Below, piece after piece: positions 1-9,892 of a DNA stretch of 64,000 nt. Each line of letters starts with the position of its first letter. The first letter of the stretch is position 1. The translations under genes were made by a program, and so were the position numbers. The DNA comes from Rikenellaceae bacterium (lineage in GTDB: Bacteria > Bacteroidota > Bacteroidia > Bacteroidales > Rikenellaceae): the NCBI GenBank assembly GCA_015059845.1, contig SUZR01000001.1:186001-250000 (forward strand). The letters are read 5' to 3'. The notes beneath the pieces were generated by a model. The model was given only the letters and a program-made list of their open reading frames with translations. It was not told where the DNA came from and did not search any database.

Positions 1-27
1 GATAATTAATGTTAATGAAGCCTTTTG

Positions 28-1707
28 ATGATTAAAAAGAGAATATTTGATGCAACACTGCTTGCTGTGGTATTTGTCGCAGCGCTGATGTTGCCCGTAT
101 TAATCCTTACTTATACGGAGAAGAATCCTTTGTGGGTTGCTCTTGCCGGTGTGTTGCTGCCGTTTGGTTTCTATACGGTGTTTGCAGCATTGGCTCGCCA
201 CTCGGGCAAGATGGTGTGGTATGGATTTATATTCATATTTTTCAGCGCATTTCAGGTTGTGTTGTCATATCTTTTCGGTAATTCGGTTGTCGCATCGGAT
301 ATGTTTCTGAATCTGATGACAACAAATGCCGGAGAGGCGACCGAGCTATTGAGCAACATCTACCCCGCTGTTATATTGGTATTTATTGTGTATCTACCGC
401 TGCTGTGGATGGCGACGATGCATATTCGCAAGAAGATAGTGCTGAAAGATGGTGTTCGGCATTGGATGTTTGCCATTGGCGGCGTAGTGTTTCTTGTAGG
501 ATGTGTAGTGTTGGTTTGTGGCTGCCGTGGAGATGTGAAACGAGTGTTGCGCGATGAGGTTTTCCCCGTTAATGCCAGCTATAATCTCGGCCTTGCAATC
601 TCGGAGTCGCATAAGATTAACAATTATCGCCAGACATCCGAGAACTTCCTCTATCACGCCGAGCATAAGCCCGTAGCTAATACTCGTGAGGTGTATGTAT
701 TGGTTATTGGCGAGGCTTCGCGTGCTGCAAGCTGGCAGATGTATGGTTATGATAGGAAGACCAATCCCCTGCTCTCGAAACGCGATGATATAATCCTTTA
801 TCGCCAGATTACAACGCAGAGCAATACTACGCATAAGAGTGTGCCTATGATTCTATCGTCCATACACACCTCTCAGCACGAGGAGTTGTATTGCCGCACT
901 GGTCTGTTGGCGATGTTTAACGAGGCGGGATTTACTACCTGTTTTATCTCCAACCAGCAACCTCAGGGTGCGATGATTGACCATATGGCCAACGATGCTA
1001 ACTTTGTGGAGTATATGGATGCTCCGTACCACGATGGGCAGCTGGTGAATGCGATGCGAAAAGCTCTGAAGGAGATACGCTCGCAGAAGGTGTTGTTTGT
1101 GTTACATACGTATGGCTCTCATTTTAGCTATCACCAGCGTTATCCTCGGGCGTTTGCTCAGTTCCTACCGGACGATGATGTTGCTATCTCGAAGAAGAAT
1201 ATCGACAAGATTCGTAATGCCTACGATAACTCGGTCCTATATACCGACTACGTCCTCAATGATATAATCTCAACGCTTGAGGCTGAGGAGAATATCTGCT
1301 CGGCTATGTATTATTGTGCCGACCACGGCGAGGATTTGCTCGATACGAAGGAGGGACGTTTCCTGCACTCATCTCCCACCACGACATATTACCAGTTACA
1401 CGTTGCCTCGCTTGCCTGGTTTTCGCCTAAGTACAAGGAGCTATATGCCGATAAGGTCACCGCTGCAAAGGATAATGAGAATGTGCCTGCCACAACATAT
1501 TCTGTCTTCCACACAATGGCCGATATGGCCTCGGTTACGTCGCCTTATGTGAATGTACGTGCATCTCTCTTCTCGCCAGAGTTTGATTATTCGGCCCGCC
1601 GTTACTACCTTAGCGACCACAACGAAGCTGTCTTGCTGGATAAAAACATCGGAATCGACGAATCCCAACAAGCAATATTCACCCGCGCTGGAGTTGAGCT
1701 GCGGTAA
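28..1707 (+). CDS. Phosphoethanolamine transferase, EptA-like (N-terminal membrane domain plus periplasmic sulfatase-fold domain)
   Basis: ORF with multiple N-terminal TM segments, then VLVIGEASRAASWQMYGYDRKTNPLL and YCADHGEDL motifs typical of the EptA/sulfatase family. The track start at 25 is TTG; ATG is at 28. Confidence 0.85.
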   Translation: MIKKRIFDATLLAVVFVAALMLPVLILTYTEKNPLWVALAGVLLPFGFYTVFAALARHSGKMVWYGFIFIFFSAFQVVLSYLFGNSVVASDMFLNLMTTNAGEATELLSNIYPAVILVFIVYLPLLWMATMHIRKKIVLKDGVRHWMFAIGGVVFLVGCVVLVCGCRGDVKRVLRDEVFPVNASYNLGLAISESHKINNYRQTSENFLYHAEHKPVANTREVYVLVIGEASRAASWQMYGYDRKTNPLLSKRDDIILYRQITTQSNTTHKSVPMILSSIHTSQHEELYCRTGLLAMFNEAGFTTCFISNQQPQGAMIDHMANDANFVEYMDAPYHDGQLVNAMRKALKEIRSQKVLFVLHTYGSHFSYHQRYPRAFAQFLPDDDVAISKKNIDKIRNAYDNSVLYTDYVLNDIISTLEAEENICSAMYYCADHGEDLLDTKEGRFLHSSPTTTYYQLHVASLAWFSPKYKELYADKVTAAKDNENVPATTYSVFHTMADMASVTSPYVNVRASLFSPEFDYSARRYYLSDHNEAVLLDKNIGIDESQQAIFTRAGVELR

Positions 1708-1715
1708 TAAAAAAC

Positions 1716-1750
1716 AACGGCCTGCACGCAGCGTGCAGGCCGTTATCTCT
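1716..1750. terminator. Perfect 14-bp stem hairpin, likely bidirectional terminator between eptA-like gene and histone-like gene
   Basis: aacggcctgcacgc-a-gcgtgcaggccgtt flanked by A-run on the left and tctcttttt on the right. Confidence 0.8.
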
Positions 1751-1763
1751 TTTTGTGGGGCAA

Positions 1764-1940
1764 TTATTTCTTTGCCTCCTCTACAGAAACCTTACGGAAC
1801 TCCTTCAAGAGCTTTGTAAGCTCGAGAGCAGCCTTACGTGCGCGAGTACCCGCAGCCTTGTTGTTCTTCTCTACCTGAGCAGCAGCATTCGCAGAGAATA
1901 CCTCGATCTGTGCATTGATCTGATCTACCAAGTTTTTCAT
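1764..1940 (-). CDS. Small histone H1-like / Hc1-like basic protein (58 aa)
   Basis: Not in ORF track (below 60 aa). Translation: MKNLVDQINAQIEVFSANAAAQVEKNNKAAGTRARKAALELTKLLKEFRKVSVEEAKK. Lys/Ala-rich, resembles Bacteroidota histone H1-like proteins; backed by the terminator at 1716. Confidence 0.85.
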   Translation of the reverse strand: MKNLVDQINAQIEVFSANAAAQVEKNNKAAGTRARKAALELTKLLKEFRKVSVEEAKK

Positions 1941-2117
1941 ATCAAATATTGTTTATTGGTTTGTTATCTTCGCAAATATATGAAAATTTCTAAAAACCAA
2001 ACAATTTTCACGCAAAAATCGTGTGTAAAAAGCATTTAAGACATTGTGCACGGGTGAAATAGGCCTTAGATGGCATATTTTTTGACCTCTTGAGTTACGA
2101 ATTAAAATATTCTCGTA

Positions 2118-3236
2118 ATGCAAAGGGTTATATCGTTTTTTCTGTTGTTTGTTGCTGTATTGGGCATATCGTGCCGTCATAAAACAAAGAATGCGACAAC
2201 AATGCCGCCATTGAAAATAGAGGTTGCAACGGCACAAGCCGAACAGATGGTGATGAGGTATGAGTTTGTCACCCACCTGAAGAGTAATTACGATGCCGTC
2301 GTGCAGCCTCGGGTGAATGGTTATCTGCTGAAAAAGGGTTTCTCGGCAGGAATGCCTGTAAAGAAGGGAGAGCTATTGTTTGTCATTGATGCGGATTTGC
2401 TCAACACAACACTATATGCAGCCAAAGCACAACTTGCCTCGGCTGAGGCGCAGGCTCTTGAGGCTCGCAATAACTACGAGCGAGCTGTGCCACTGGCGAA
2501 GCTGAATGCAATATCGCGCACGCAACTCGACCAATATACCGCAGCCTACGCCTCAGCACAGTCGGCCGTAGAGTCAGCTCGCCAATCGTTGGAGAGCGCA
2601 CGCCTGCAAACAGGATATGCCAAGATATACTCCCCTATCAATGGCATTATCGCCTGGACCGATGCCCACGAGGGTGATTATGTCGGGCCGGGTACAAAGT
2701 TTTCCATCCTCACGACCATATCCAACACCGATACACTGTCGGCCGAGTTGGCTATTCCCACATCATTATATATGCGTTATGCTGGGGCGGAGCGCACATC
2801 GTACGACAATCGGGATTTGTTGTCCGATATAGTTCTCTATCTGGATGATGGTACTACTTATGAGCACAAGGGCTCGTATGATTACACGAAGCAGAATATC
2901 TCGGCAACGAGCGGAACAATCACGCTGGTTGTTGACTTTCCCAACCCCGACCAACGCCTGAAGGCTGGCGAGTATGCTCGTGTAGAGATGGGTATTGGCT
3001 CCAAGCAGCGGCTTATAACCATTCCGCAACAGTGTGTAAATCGAATGCAGGGTGTGGAGTCGGTATGGGTTGTGCTTTCGGACAATACGGTTAAGTATCG
3101 TCGGATAACAACGGGCGAGACCATTGGGGATAGATGGGTCATAACCGAGGGGTTGCAGGAGGGCGAGCGTGTAGCCGTAACGGGCAGTCAGAAGTTGCAC
3201 GAGGGAGCTAAGATTGTGCCACAAAATGCTGAATGA
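2118..3236 (+). CDS. RND efflux periplasmic adaptor (membrane fusion protein, AcrA/MexA family)
   Basis: Lipoprotein-like N-terminus (VLGISCRHK), lipoyl/HlyD-type motifs (VNGYLLKKGFSAGMPVKKGELLFVID), followed immediately by the RND permease. Confidence 0.93.
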   Translation: MQRVISFFLLFVAVLGISCRHKTKNATTMPPLKIEVATAQAEQMVMRYEFVTHLKSNYDAVVQPRVNGYLLKKGFSAGMPVKKGELLFVIDADLLNTTLYAAKAQLASAEAQALEARNNYERAVPLAKLNAISRTQLDQYTAAYASAQSAVESARQSLESARLQTGYAKIYSPINGIIAWTDAHEGDYVGPGTKFSILTTISNTDTLSAELAIPTSLYMRYAGAERTSYDNRDLLSDIVLYLDDGTTYEHKGSYDYTKQNISATSGTITLVVDFPNPDQRLKAGEYARVEMGIGSKQRLITIPQQCVNRMQGVESVWVVLSDNTVKYRRITTGETIGDRWVITEGLQEGERVAVTGSQKLHEGAKIVPQNAE

Positions 3237-6200
3237 TTATGGGTGAGTTCTTTATAAAAAGGCCAGTATTTGCCATATCTATGGCTATCGCTATGACTCT
3301 GATGGGAGTGGTGGCATTGTCGGATTTGTCCGTTCAGCAGTTTCCCGACATAACGCCTCCCGTTGTGCAGGTTTCAGCCTCCTATGTAGGTGCTGATGCC
3401 CAGACGGTGAATAACTCCGTGGCGGTGCCCTTGGCACAAGAGGTGATGGGCGTAGGTGATATGCTCTATATGCAGACGACGAGTGCCAACGATGGTACGA
3501 TGTCAATGCAGGTCACTTTCGATATAGGCTCCTCGCCCGATATGGATGCCATCTTCACACAGAACAATGTGGCGGCAGCTACAGCGAAACTGCCTCAGGC
3601 CGTTACCGAGCAGGGTGTTGTTACGCGCAAGAGTGATACGGGCTTTTTGATGGTGTATGCTTTGGCGAGTGATGGCCGTTATGACGATGAGTTTCTGTCG
3701 AACTATGCCTACATAAACCTTGAGGATGAGCTTGCGAAGATTAATGGCGTGGGTAAGGTGTCCATTATGGGTGCTGGCGAGTATGCTATGCGAATATGGA
3801 TTAAACCCGACCGACTGCATTACTATGGCCTGAGTCTGGATGAGGTTTTGTCTGCTATTCGTACGCAGAGCGGAGTCTATCCCGCAGGAAAGTTTGGCGC
3901 AGAGCCTGCGCCCGAGGATGCCGTATATACCTATACGGTGACGCTTCCGGCGCAGATATCCACCGCGGAGGAGTTTTCGCAGATAATCATCTCGCTCGAC
4001 AATAACGGCAATGAGATACGGCTGGAAAATGTGGCCGATGTGGCGCTCGGAAGCCAGACCTATGGCATACGTTCGATGTTGGGGGATAATCCCTCGACAC
4101 TTATTGTCGTGTATCAGGAGCCTGGAAGCAATGCCGTCGAGGTGGGCGGCCGAGTAAAGGGCGTTGTTGAGAAGCTGCAACAACGACTACCCGATGGCGT
4201 AAATATCTACACTGTCGTAGATGGTACAAAGAATGTCAATGACGGCGTAAAGGATATAATCCGAACGCTTATCATTGCGCTCCTGTTGGTGATTATAATC
4301 ATCTATCTCTTCTTGCAGGATTGGCGTGCCACGATAATTCCTTTGGTGGCCATCCCCGTATCGCTTATGGGTGCATTTATGCTCTTCCCGCTGTTGGGTT
4401 TTTCGTTAAATGTAATATCGCTGCTGGGTATGGTGCTGGCCATAGGATTGGTCGTGGACGATGCCATTGTTGTGGTGGAGGCCGTGCAGCGAAATATCGA
4501 GCGAGGGATGAATCGTGTGGATGCCACCATAGATGCTATGCGCCGCGTATCATCACCTATTATAGCCACCACGGTTGTACTGCTGGCAGTATTTATTCCT
4601 GTATCGTTTGTGTCGGGGATAACTGGTTTGTTGTTTCGTCAATTCTCAATAACCATAGCGACGGCAATCGTATTCTCGGCATTTAATGCGTTGACCCTAT
4701 CACCCGCCCTATGTGCTATACTGCTCCGACCGCACGAAAAGAGCAAGAAGGGGCTCTTCGCCGCGTTCAATCGTTGGTTTGACCGACGTATGGAGAGCTA
4801 TGGAACATTCTCCAACACGATTGTAAAGCATACTGCACGAACGGCAATATTCGTTGCCGCAACGTTTCTGCTAACCGTCATTGGCTGGAAGGCTCTGCCG
4901 TCGGGCTTTCTTCCTGAGGAGGACCAGGGCTATTTGATGGTCATTGTCGGCACGCCCGATGCGTCATCCCTGCAGACCACGATGCACGCTATGAATCACG
5001 TTGAGCAGGTGGTGGCATCACGCCCCGAGGTGGAGTTCACATCGTTGGCCGCAGGATTCAATATGATAGCAGGCATTAGCTCCACCAATAGCGGAATAAT
5101 ATTCGTCGTGCTGAAGGATTACTCCCAAAGGAAACTGTCCGCAGCGCAGATTGCAAGCCAGCTCACCGAGGAGCTTTACGTGCTTGTTCCCGAGGCGGAG
5201 TGTTATGCTTTTATCCCGCCATCTATCCCGGGTCTTGGTGTAACATCGGGTATCACACTTGAGGTGCAGGACCTGGAGGGGCGCGGTACGGCATATCTGA
5301 TGGAGCAGACGCAGCACCTGATGGATTCACTGCGCCACTCGCCTATGGTTGCAACCGTCAGCACTCAGTTTAATGCCGATATACCTCGTCGTCGGCTCGA
5401 TATAGACAAGCGTCAGGCATTGAGTCAGGGTGTTGCCTTGGCCGATGTGTATAGCTCTATATCTGCCTACCTGGGCGGTAGCTATATTGGCAACTTCAAT
5501 AAGTTCGGGAAGCTATATCAGTCCTATATTCAAGCCTCGCCCGACCGCAGACTAAACGGCCGTTCGCTGGACTACTATTATGTTGAGAATAGTAGTGGCG
5601 AGAGCGTTCCGCTGTCGGCCTTCGTTACGGTGAAGGATACAATCGGTGTGGAGTATATAACGCTCTTTAATCTCAACGAATCTATCTCGCTGACGGTTAC
5701 ACCCTCGGCAAAGGCGTCAACGGGAGATGCAATGAAAGATATTGAGAGCATTGCCGACAAGGTGCTGCCAGATGATGTAGGTTTTTCGTGGAGCGGGATG
5801 TCGTATCAGGAGGCCAATGCATCAAAGAGCGGAACGGCTGTCTATATGCTGGCTCTGTTGTTTGTCTTTCTGGCTCTGGCGGCATTGTATAATAGCTGGG
5901 GACTTCCGTTGGCGATATTGATGAGTGTTCCTGTCGCAGTTGTGGGGGCGCTGGTGGCCGTTATTGCGGCCCACGCGGTGAATGCTTTGTATGTGAATAA
6001 TATCTATATGCAAATCTCGCTTGTTATGCTGATTGGCCTGGCGGCGAAGAATGCAATTCTTGTGGTTGAGTATGCCGATAATATATTTTTAGGCTCTAAG
6101 AGCATCTCGCTGCTCGATGCAGCTATTGATGCGGCACGACAGCGTGTAAGACCCATTATTATGACAGCCTTTGCCTTTATTCTGGGCGTTATGCCGTTGG

Positions 6201-6364
6201 TTTTTGCCTCGGGAATATACTCTACAGCTCGAAATATTATGGGTGTGGCACTTGTGGGAGGTATGCTATTGGCGACGCTGGTGGGTATATTCCTCTACCC
6301 TGCCACATACTATTTAGTGGCCAAAATTGGCCATTTTGAAAGACGACGCGAAACAAAAATGTAA
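3233..6364 (+). CDS. RND efflux permease, HAE1/AcrB family
   Basis: 1043 aa; MGEFFIKRPVFAISMAIAMTLMGVVALSDLSVQQFPDITPP; AIGLVVDDAIVVVE; GLAAKNAILVVEYA. Confidence 0.97.
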   Translation: MIMGEFFIKRPVFAISMAIAMTLMGVVALSDLSVQQFPDITPPVVQVSASYVGADAQTVNNSVAVPLAQEVMGVGDMLYMQTTSANDGTMSMQVTFDIGSSPDMDAIFTQNNVAAATAKLPQAVTEQGVVTRKSDTGFLMVYALASDGRYDDEFLSNYAYINLEDELAKINGVGKVSIMGAGEYAMRIWIKPDRLHYYGLSLDEVLSAIRTQSGVYPAGKFGAEPAPEDAVYTYTVTLPAQISTAEEFSQIIISLDNNGNEIRLENVADVALGSQTYGIRSMLGDNPSTLIVVYQEPGSNAVEVGGRVKGVVEKLQQRLPDGVNIYTVVDGTKNVNDGVKDIIRTLIIALLLVIIIIYLFLQDWRATIIPLVAIPVSLMGAFMLFPLLGFSLNVISLLGMVLAIGLVVDDAIVVVEAVQRNIERGMNRVDATIDAMRRVSSPIIATTVVLLAVFIPVSFVSGITGLLFRQFSITIATAIVFSAFNALTLSPALCAILLRPHEKSKKGLFAAFNRWFDRRMESYGTFSNTIVKHTARTAIFVAATFLLTVIGWKALPSGFLPEEDQGYLMVIVGTPDASSLQTTMHAMNHVEQVVASRPEVEFTSLAAGFNMIAGISSTNSGIIFVVLKDYSQRKLSAAQIASQLTEELYVLVPEAECYAFIPPSIPGLGVTSGITLEVQDLEGRGTAYLMEQTQHLMDSLRHSPMVATVSTQFNADIPRRRLDIDKRQALSQGVALADVYSSISAYLGGSYIGNFNKFGKLYQSYIQASPDRRLNGRSLDYYYVENSSGESVPLSAFVTVKDTIGVEYITLFNLNESISLTVTPSAKASTGDAMKDIESIADKVLPDDVGFSWSGMSYQEANASKSGTAVYMLALLFVFLALAALYNSWGLPLAILMSVPVAVVGALVAVIAAHAVNALYVNNIYMQISLVMLIGLAAKNAILVVEYADNIFLGSKSISLLDAAIDAARQRVRPIIMTAFAFILGVMPLVFASGIYSTARNIMGVALVGGMLLATLVGIFLYPATYYLVAKIGHFERRRETKM

Positions 6365-6368
6365 AAAT

Positions 6369-7745
6369 ATGAGAACTCTCTTTACGACATTTATTGTGAT
6401 GGCTCTCTGCCTGTCGTGCGCACCACAGCTATCTATGCCCGAGGTGGATATCCCATCGAAGTATCTCTATGGGGATATAGCTACGGTGGACAGCGTGGGT
6501 GGCGAGTGGTGGCAGATATATGGTGACGAGGTGCTGGATTCGCTCGAACGCTTGGCAATCAGGCAGAATAGGAATGTTGCTGTGGCAGCGTCACGCATCG
6601 AGTCGGCACGTTATAATCTCTCCGTTGCGAGAAGTGCTTTTATGCCGTCAATAAATGCGGAGGTTTCGGCCGAGAGCGAATATACCACCCCTGAGGGTGA
6701 AACGCACGAATTTGTGTTGCAGCCCACCGTGTCGTGGTCAGTGTCGCTCTTTGGGGCGTTGCGAAACACACAGCGTGAAGCACGAGCCCAGATGCTCTCA
6801 ACGGTGTGGGCGTATCGTGGCGTTATGCTGTCGCTGAGCAAAGAGGTGGCCACGGCATATTTCACCATTCTGCAATGCAGTCGTAGCCTCGAAATTGCCG
6901 AGCGCACGCATCTGCTTAGAGTGGAGTCGGCCGCCTTGATTGATTCGCTGGCACGTTATGGAATGTCAACGGGCCTGGAGCTGGACCAGGCCAATAGCCT
7001 TGTCTATACGGCGGCAGCCGATGTGGAACAATATTCGCGGGCTCTGGCTCAAGCGCAACTATCGCTAGCCACCCTGCTGGGTGACACACCCGAGAAATTG
7101 AGCGACAAGACGCCGTTGGGACAGCTGTCGTTAGAGAGTATTCCTCAGGCGATACCTGCGGGGATACCATCAGATTTGCTGCGCCGCCGACCCGATATTA
7201 TGGAGTCGTATTATGAGTTGCAAGCTGCCTCGGCACGTGTGGGTATTGCTCGCAGCAACCGTTTCCCGTCAATATCAATAACGGGCAGCGGAGGATTGTT
7301 TGGCTCTACGGTAAAGGAGTTGTTCGCAGATGGCCATTGGAAATGGGGAGCTACAGGAGGCCTGGCGCAGCCGCTGTTTAATTTTGGGGGTTTGCGCAAT
7401 CGTGAGAAGATGGCACGTGCGGCCTACGACGAGGCTCGATTGGAGTATGAGCAGACTCTGCTGAATGCTCTCGAGGAGGTAGAGTCGGCTTTGGTGGCCA
7501 TAGCTACATACCGTGCGCAGATGGAGCGATATGCCCAATATGTCAAGGCAAACGGCCGCATAGCAGAGCTGACGAAGTCGTTATACCAGGCTGGAATGTC
7601 CAACTACCTGGATGTCATATCTACCGAACAGACGTGGTATGAGTCGCAGTTGCAGTTGGTGGGATTGGTTGCGCAGCAATATATAAACTATGCCGATTTG
7701 GTTATGGCATTGGGCGACGGGTGGCAGGATGTTGACGGCAATTAG
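6369..7745 (+). CDS. RND efflux outer-membrane channel (TolC/OprM/NodT family)
   Basis: Lipoprotein signal LCLSCAPQ, PSDLLRRRPDIMESYYELQAASARVGIARSNRFPSISITGSGG; the ATG at 6369 is more plausible than the upstream 6327 start. Confidence 0.93.
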   Translation: MRTLFTTFIVMALCLSCAPQLSMPEVDIPSKYLYGDIATVDSVGGEWWQIYGDEVLDSLERLAIRQNRNVAVAASRIESARYNLSVARSAFMPSINAEVSAESEYTTPEGETHEFVLQPTVSWSVSLFGALRNTQREARAQMLSTVWAYRGVMLSLSKEVATAYFTILQCSRSLEIAERTHLLRVESAALIDSLARYGMSTGLELDQANSLVYTAAADVEQYSRALAQAQLSLATLLGDTPEKLSDKTPLGQLSLESIPQAIPAGIPSDLLRRRPDIMESYYELQAASARVGIARSNRFPSISITGSGGLFGSTVKELFADGHWKWGATGGLAQPLFNFGGLRNREKMARAAYDEARLEYEQTLLNALEEVESALVAIATYRAQMERYAQYVKANGRIAELTKSLYQAGMSNYLDVISTEQTWYESQLQLVGLVAQQYINYADLVMALGDGWQDVDGN

Positions 7746-7754
7746 AAAAATTTA

Positions 7755-7762
7755 TATATTTG
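7755..7762 (+). promoter_or_regulatory. Bacteroidota -7 promoter element (TAnnTTTG)
   Basis: tatatttg just upstream of ATG 7767; the spacing is very tight, so weak. Confidence 0.35.
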
Positions 7763-7766
7763 CAGT

Positions 7767-7922
7767 ATGGATTGGCAAAAAATCATAGTCTATTTCATTG
7801 GTGCAGCAGTATTCGCGTGGCTGCTGCGAGCCATTGTGCGTGGGTATCGTGCCCGAAAATACTCGAAGTGTAGCAGCTGCGAGGATTCGGCTTGTCCGTA
7901 TAACAATAAGGAGAAAAAATAA
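7767..7922 (+). CDS. Small single-TM Cys-rich protein, FeoB-associated Cys-rich membrane protein-like (51 aa)
   Basis: Not in ORF track. MDWQKIIVYFIGAAVFAWLLRAIVRGYRARKYSKCSSCEDSACPYNNKEKK: one TM helix followed by a CxxCxxxxC cluster. Confidence 0.8.
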   Translation: MDWQKIIVYFIGAAVFAWLLRAIVRGYRARKYSKCSSCEDSACPYNNKEKK

Positions 7923-7968
7923 AGGGTGTTCAACCGTGGAGGTTGACACCCTTTGTTCTTTTTGTTTG
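7923..7968. terminator. Bidirectional hairpin terminator
   Basis: agggtgttcaaccgtggaggttgacaccctttgttctttttg: AGGGTGTCAACC-type stem with T-rich tail. Confidence 0.7.
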
Positions 7969-7972
7969 ACTG

Positions 7973-9640
7973 CTACATCACCATAAGAATCAACATCTGC
8001 GCCGAGAGAACTCTCAGGAACATCACCACGGGATAGACCGTTGCATAACCCAGAGCAGGCATATCGTTTCCCGATGTGGCATTTGCATAGCCGAGCGCAG
8101 GCGGGTTGGTAGTACTACCGGCCAAAAGACCCATCAGCGTGTAGTAGTTCATCTTCAGCTTCAGACGGGCAAAGAGACCTACGATTAATACGGGCAGGAT
8201 AGTAATAATTGCACCGTAGCCAATCCAGCGATAACCGCCATTGACAATAGCCTCGACGAATCCATCTCCCGCTCCGATACCTACGCCCGCAAGGAACATC
8301 GCAAGTCCCACCTCGCGGAGCATTAGGTTGGCGCTCATTGTGGTATAAGTAACCAGATGGAAATGAGGACCAAAGCGGCCAATAAGAATGGCGATAATCA
8401 ACGGACCGCCCGCCAATCCCAGCTTCACCGGCTGAGGGATATTCATCAACGGAATAGAGCCAAACAAAACACCCAATGCAATGCCGAAGAAGATGGTCAA
8501 AAGCTGAGGCTCGCGCAACTTCTTCATCGAGTTACCCAGCACGTCTGCAACCTGTCCGATAGCCTTCTCGTCACCGACAACCATTACTCTATCACCCATC
8601 TGCAACTCCATACCCTGATAAGGAATAAGGTCGATACCTGCGCGATTGACACGTGTAATATTGATACCATACTTCGTGCGCAGACGCAAGTCTGAAAACT
8701 TTTTACCGTTAATCTCGGGTTTGGTGATGACGATACGACGCGACACGAGTTGTGTCTGCGACTCGGGTGTAGCACCCCACTCCTCCTTGCTCATCTCTAT
8801 TTTCTGGCCGAGGAATGCAACTACCGCCTCGCTATCATCGGGAGAGCATATTACGCGCAACTTCTCGCCCAACTTCAGCTTGCTTGTGCCGTCGGCGATG
8901 GTGATTGTGCCATCCTGATGCATAATACGAGAGATTACGAACGAACGATTAATCAGCTCGCGCATATGTGCAATGCTGTGGCCCTCGAGTGCGCCATTGG
9001 TGAAGTCAACCGAGAGTCGTATTACGTTCGTCTGCTCGGCACGCATAGCCTCCAGCGCCTTATTTTCCTCGGCAAAATTTACGCGAGTGATGAAGCGTAT
9101 TGCAATCAACGCCGTAATTACACCTATGACACCGATAGGATATGCTACAGCGTAACCCAAAGCTATTGTCTCGTCGTTAATGCCTGTTGCGTCGGCATAA
9201 GCCTGCTGCGCGGCTCCAAGTCCTGGAGTATTTGTCACAGCACCAGACAGAACACCCACCATTGTGGTCATAGGCGTACCTGTCACAATATGTATAATAT
9301 ATGTGGCTATAACGCCCAGCGCAACCACCGATGCGGCGCATCCGACCATCTTCAAACCGCCCTCCTTGAATGATGAGAAGAAACCAGGTCCCACCTGCAA
9401 ACCGATTGAGAAGACGAAGAGAATCAATCCGAACTCCTTGATAAAGTGCAGCGTATTGTGGTCGATGGTCATTCCGAAGTGACCTGCGGCGATACCTACA
9501 AAGAGAATCCAAGTCACACCAATAGATATGCCTGCAATCTTAATTCTGCTAAGCAAAACGCCCACAGCAATAACCATAGATAATACCAGCACGGTGTGAG
9601 CGATGCCATCGCCCATAAAAAGCGAATGTAACCAATCCAT
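7973..9640 (-). CDS. AspT/YidE-type transporter (two AspT/YidE/YbjL membrane repeats flanking RCK_C domains)
   Basis: 555 aa with duplicated membrane halves (GVLSGAVTNTPGLGAAQQA; LLAGSTTNPPALGYAN) and TrkA-C-like middle. Confidence 0.9.
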   Translation of the reverse strand: MDWLHSLFMGDGIAHTVLVLSMVIAVGVLLSRIKIAGISIGVTWILFVGIAAGHFGMTIDHNTLHFIKEFGLILFVFSIGLQVGPGFFSSFKEGGLKMVGCAASVVALGVIATYIIHIVTGTPMTTMVGVLSGAVTNTPGLGAAQQAYADATGINDETIALGYAVAYPIGVIGVITALIAIRFITRVNFAEENKALEAMRAEQTNVIRLSVDFTNGALEGHSIAHMRELINRSFVISRIMHQDGTITIADGTSKLKLGEKLRVICSPDDSEAVVAFLGQKIEMSKEEWGATPESQTQLVSRRIVITKPEINGKKFSDLRLRTKYGINITRVNRAGIDLIPYQGMELQMGDRVMVVGDEKAIGQVADVLGNSMKKLREPQLLTIFFGIALGVLFGSIPLMNIPQPVKLGLAGGPLIIAILIGRFGPHFHLVTYTTMSANLMLREVGLAMFLAGVGIGAGDGFVEAIVNGGYRWIGYGAIITILPVLIVGLFARLKLKMNYYTLMGLLAGSTTNPPALGYANATSGNDMPALGYATVYPVVMFLRVLSAQMLILMVM

Positions 9641-9872
9641 AGATGAAAATATATTAAATACCTAACTTTTGTTTCGGCAAGTGCGTGCCATTTGTTGATT
9701 TTGTGCAAAAAATGGTCTAAACCGCACCGAAACTATCCTAACAGGCCGCAAAGATACAATTAATAAATAATTTTAAAAATTATTCTGCTCTATTTTTTAC
9801 ACTAAACATCATTTTGGCAAGATGATGGTTTGTATGTTGCAAGAAAAATTTTCGAGAATAAATAATTTTAAC

Positions 9873-9880
9873 TATTTTTG
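9873..9880 (+). promoter_or_regulatory. TAnnTTTG -7 promoter element of ssrA
   Basis: tatttttg, about 12 nt upstream of the tmRNA 5' end. Confidence 0.6.
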
Positions 9881-9892
9881 CCACGTCAGAAC

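Noticed and set aside
3503-4183. 226-aa minus-strand ORF
   Set aside because: Antisense to the RND permease; no plausible product.
8750-9373. 207-aa plus-strand ORF
   Set aside because: Antisense to the AspT-like transporter gene; Cys/His-rich shadow translation.
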